Origin: Acidimicrobiaceae bacterium
Lineage (GTDB): Bacteria; Actinomycetota; Acidimicrobiia; Acidimicrobiales; UBA8592
NCBI GenBank assembly: GCA_002715405.1
Contig: PAZD01000042.1
Coordinates: forward strand, 1-7,640
DNA length: 7,640 bases
Direction: 5' to 3'
Position numbers and translations under genes: made by a program
Notes under the pieces: model-generated
Seen by the model: the letters and a program-made list of their open reading frames with translations, nothing else
Told to the model about the DNA's origin: nothing
The model's database searches: none
In this document: piece by piece, positions 6,954 to 7,640 of the stretch
Layout: every line of letters begins with the position of its first letter
How positions within the stretch are numbered: position 1 is the stretch's first letter

Positions 6954-7640
6954 TTATGATGATGCATCCCATAGCAATGGAAAAATATTACCAAACTCTG
7001 CTAAAGATTGACCAGTCTGTGGTTTCAACTTGGTTAAAGCGATCGGATCAGGAATGATTTGTCCAGGACGTTTGATATAACGAATATTCGGCCCTGCGTA
7101 CATAATCGCATGACTTCTTCTCGGGTACGAGAGCTCCACATCACCTTGGGCGGCATGCAAGACGTTCCCATGAAACAGAATCACATCCCCTGGTTCAAAG
7201 TCCCAACCAAGAATATCGAAAGACCCGCGGGACGCTTCAATATTAGGAGTTTCAGGAAGAGACTTATCCATAATTGCGTTGTTATAGGAAAAATCTTCAC
7301 CGGGGCGTTCATAGACCCCGAATTCTTCAGCCATAGCAATCCTCGCTTCATGTTCTTCTTCACTAAGATCTGGATCTCGTCCAGCTAGAGGTCGGTAGGT
7401 GACATTCCATAAGTGAGAACCTTTAACAATCTCTAGACTTGCCGCACGCGGAACAACATCAGGAGAAACCCATGCACGAATCAGGTCATGACCTTCAACG
7501 TTGTAATAACTTGTGTCTTGATGCCACGGAGTTGGCATCATCTCACCCGCAGGTTTGTAAAACATCTGGTCCATATAAAAACGCACCGGCCCTTGAATAA
7601 TCGACCCGATTAAAGAAGGAAGAGGAGATTCACAAATAAA
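6954..7640 (-). CDS. Phytanoyl-CoA dioxygenase (PhyH)-family Fe(II)/2-oxoglutarate oxygenase, 5' end cut by the right edge
   Basis: PhyH-family enzymes use Fe(II), 2-oxoglutarate and O2 to hydroxylate small substrates. The frame stays open to the last base. The 18 codons above the GTG at 7586 (FICESPLPSLIGSIIQGP) run straight into the conserved VRFYMDQMFYKPAGE. The GTG is therefore an internal valine and the real start lies outside the window. About 228 residues are visible. Numbering from that valine, the iron ligands are H22 and D24 in TPWHQD and H144 in LFHGNVLHAAQGD, and the 2-oxoglutarate-binding arginine is R156 or R157 in YPRRSHAIMY. The catalytic set looks complete. Family members are usually near 280-300 residues, so perhaps 50-70 are missing. 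The stop is TAA at 6956-6954. Specific substrate is unknown: bacterial PhyH proteins act on many compounds, and nothing nearby points to phytanoyl-CoA. It lies on the same strand as rmuC, 125 bases upstream of it. Family call is firm, substrate is not. Confidence 0.92.
   Translation of the reverse strand, partial: FICESPLPSLIGSIIQGPVRFYMDQMFYKPAGEMMPTPWHQDTSYYNVEGHDLIRAWVSPDVVPRAASLEIVKGSHLWNVTYRPLAGRDPDLSEEEHEARIAMAEEFGVYERPGEDFSYNNAIMDKSLPETPNIEASRGSFDILGWDFEPGDVILFHGNVLHAAQGDVELSYPRRSHAIMYAGPNIRYIKRPGQIIPDPIALTKLKPQTGQSLAEFGNIFPLLWDASS

Noticed and set aside
7059..7388. 109-codon plus-strand frame opposite the PhyH gene
   Set aside because: It overlaps the iron-ligand region of the real minus-strand gene and has no recognisable domain.

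Overview
The window holds four substantial protein genes and the tail of a fifth. Two of the five run off an edge. I see no RNA gene, CRISPR array, insertion sequence or long repeat. Base composition is moderate (a little below 50% G+C by eye). Gaps are short: 45, 11 and 125 bases between successive genes, with no gene-free stretch over 300 bases. The source is a bacterium, probably free-living. The helicase-nuclease resembles, from memory, the AddA-like proteins of Planctomycetes. The molybdenum enzyme resembles a family I know mainly from Actinobacteria. The phytanoyl-CoA dioxygenase-type enzyme is a family common in marine and environmental bacteria. These hints conflict, so I do not assign a phylum.

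Layout, left to right. (1) The last 26 codons of a plus-strand gene end at 81 and overlap the next gene by 8 bases. (2) An AddA/RecB-type helicase-nuclease runs 74-3280, plus strand, with all helicase motifs and an apparently intact C-terminal nuclease. (3) After 45 bases, and in the same reading frame, comes a molybdopterin bis-MGD oxidoreductase, 3326-5611, with an N-terminal 4Fe-4S cysteine set. (4) An RmuC-family protein, 5623-6828, lies on the minus strand and converges on gene 3 with only 11 bases between stops. (5) A minus-strand phytanoyl-CoA dioxygenase (PhyH)-family gene ends at 6954 and stays open through the right edge.

How they might work together. The helicase-nuclease, and probably its clipped upstream neighbour, would process double-strand DNA ends for recombination. 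RmuC is also tied to DNA recombination, but is transcribed from the other side. The Mo oxidoreductase and the PhyH oxygenase are metabolic enzymes with no visible link to DNA repair or to each other. I see no convincing evidence of a new multi-gene system. The points most worth checking are the missing Sec/Cys/Ser at the expected Mo-ligand position of the oxidoreductase, its placement directly behind addA without partner subunits, and the compact convergent junction with rmuC.
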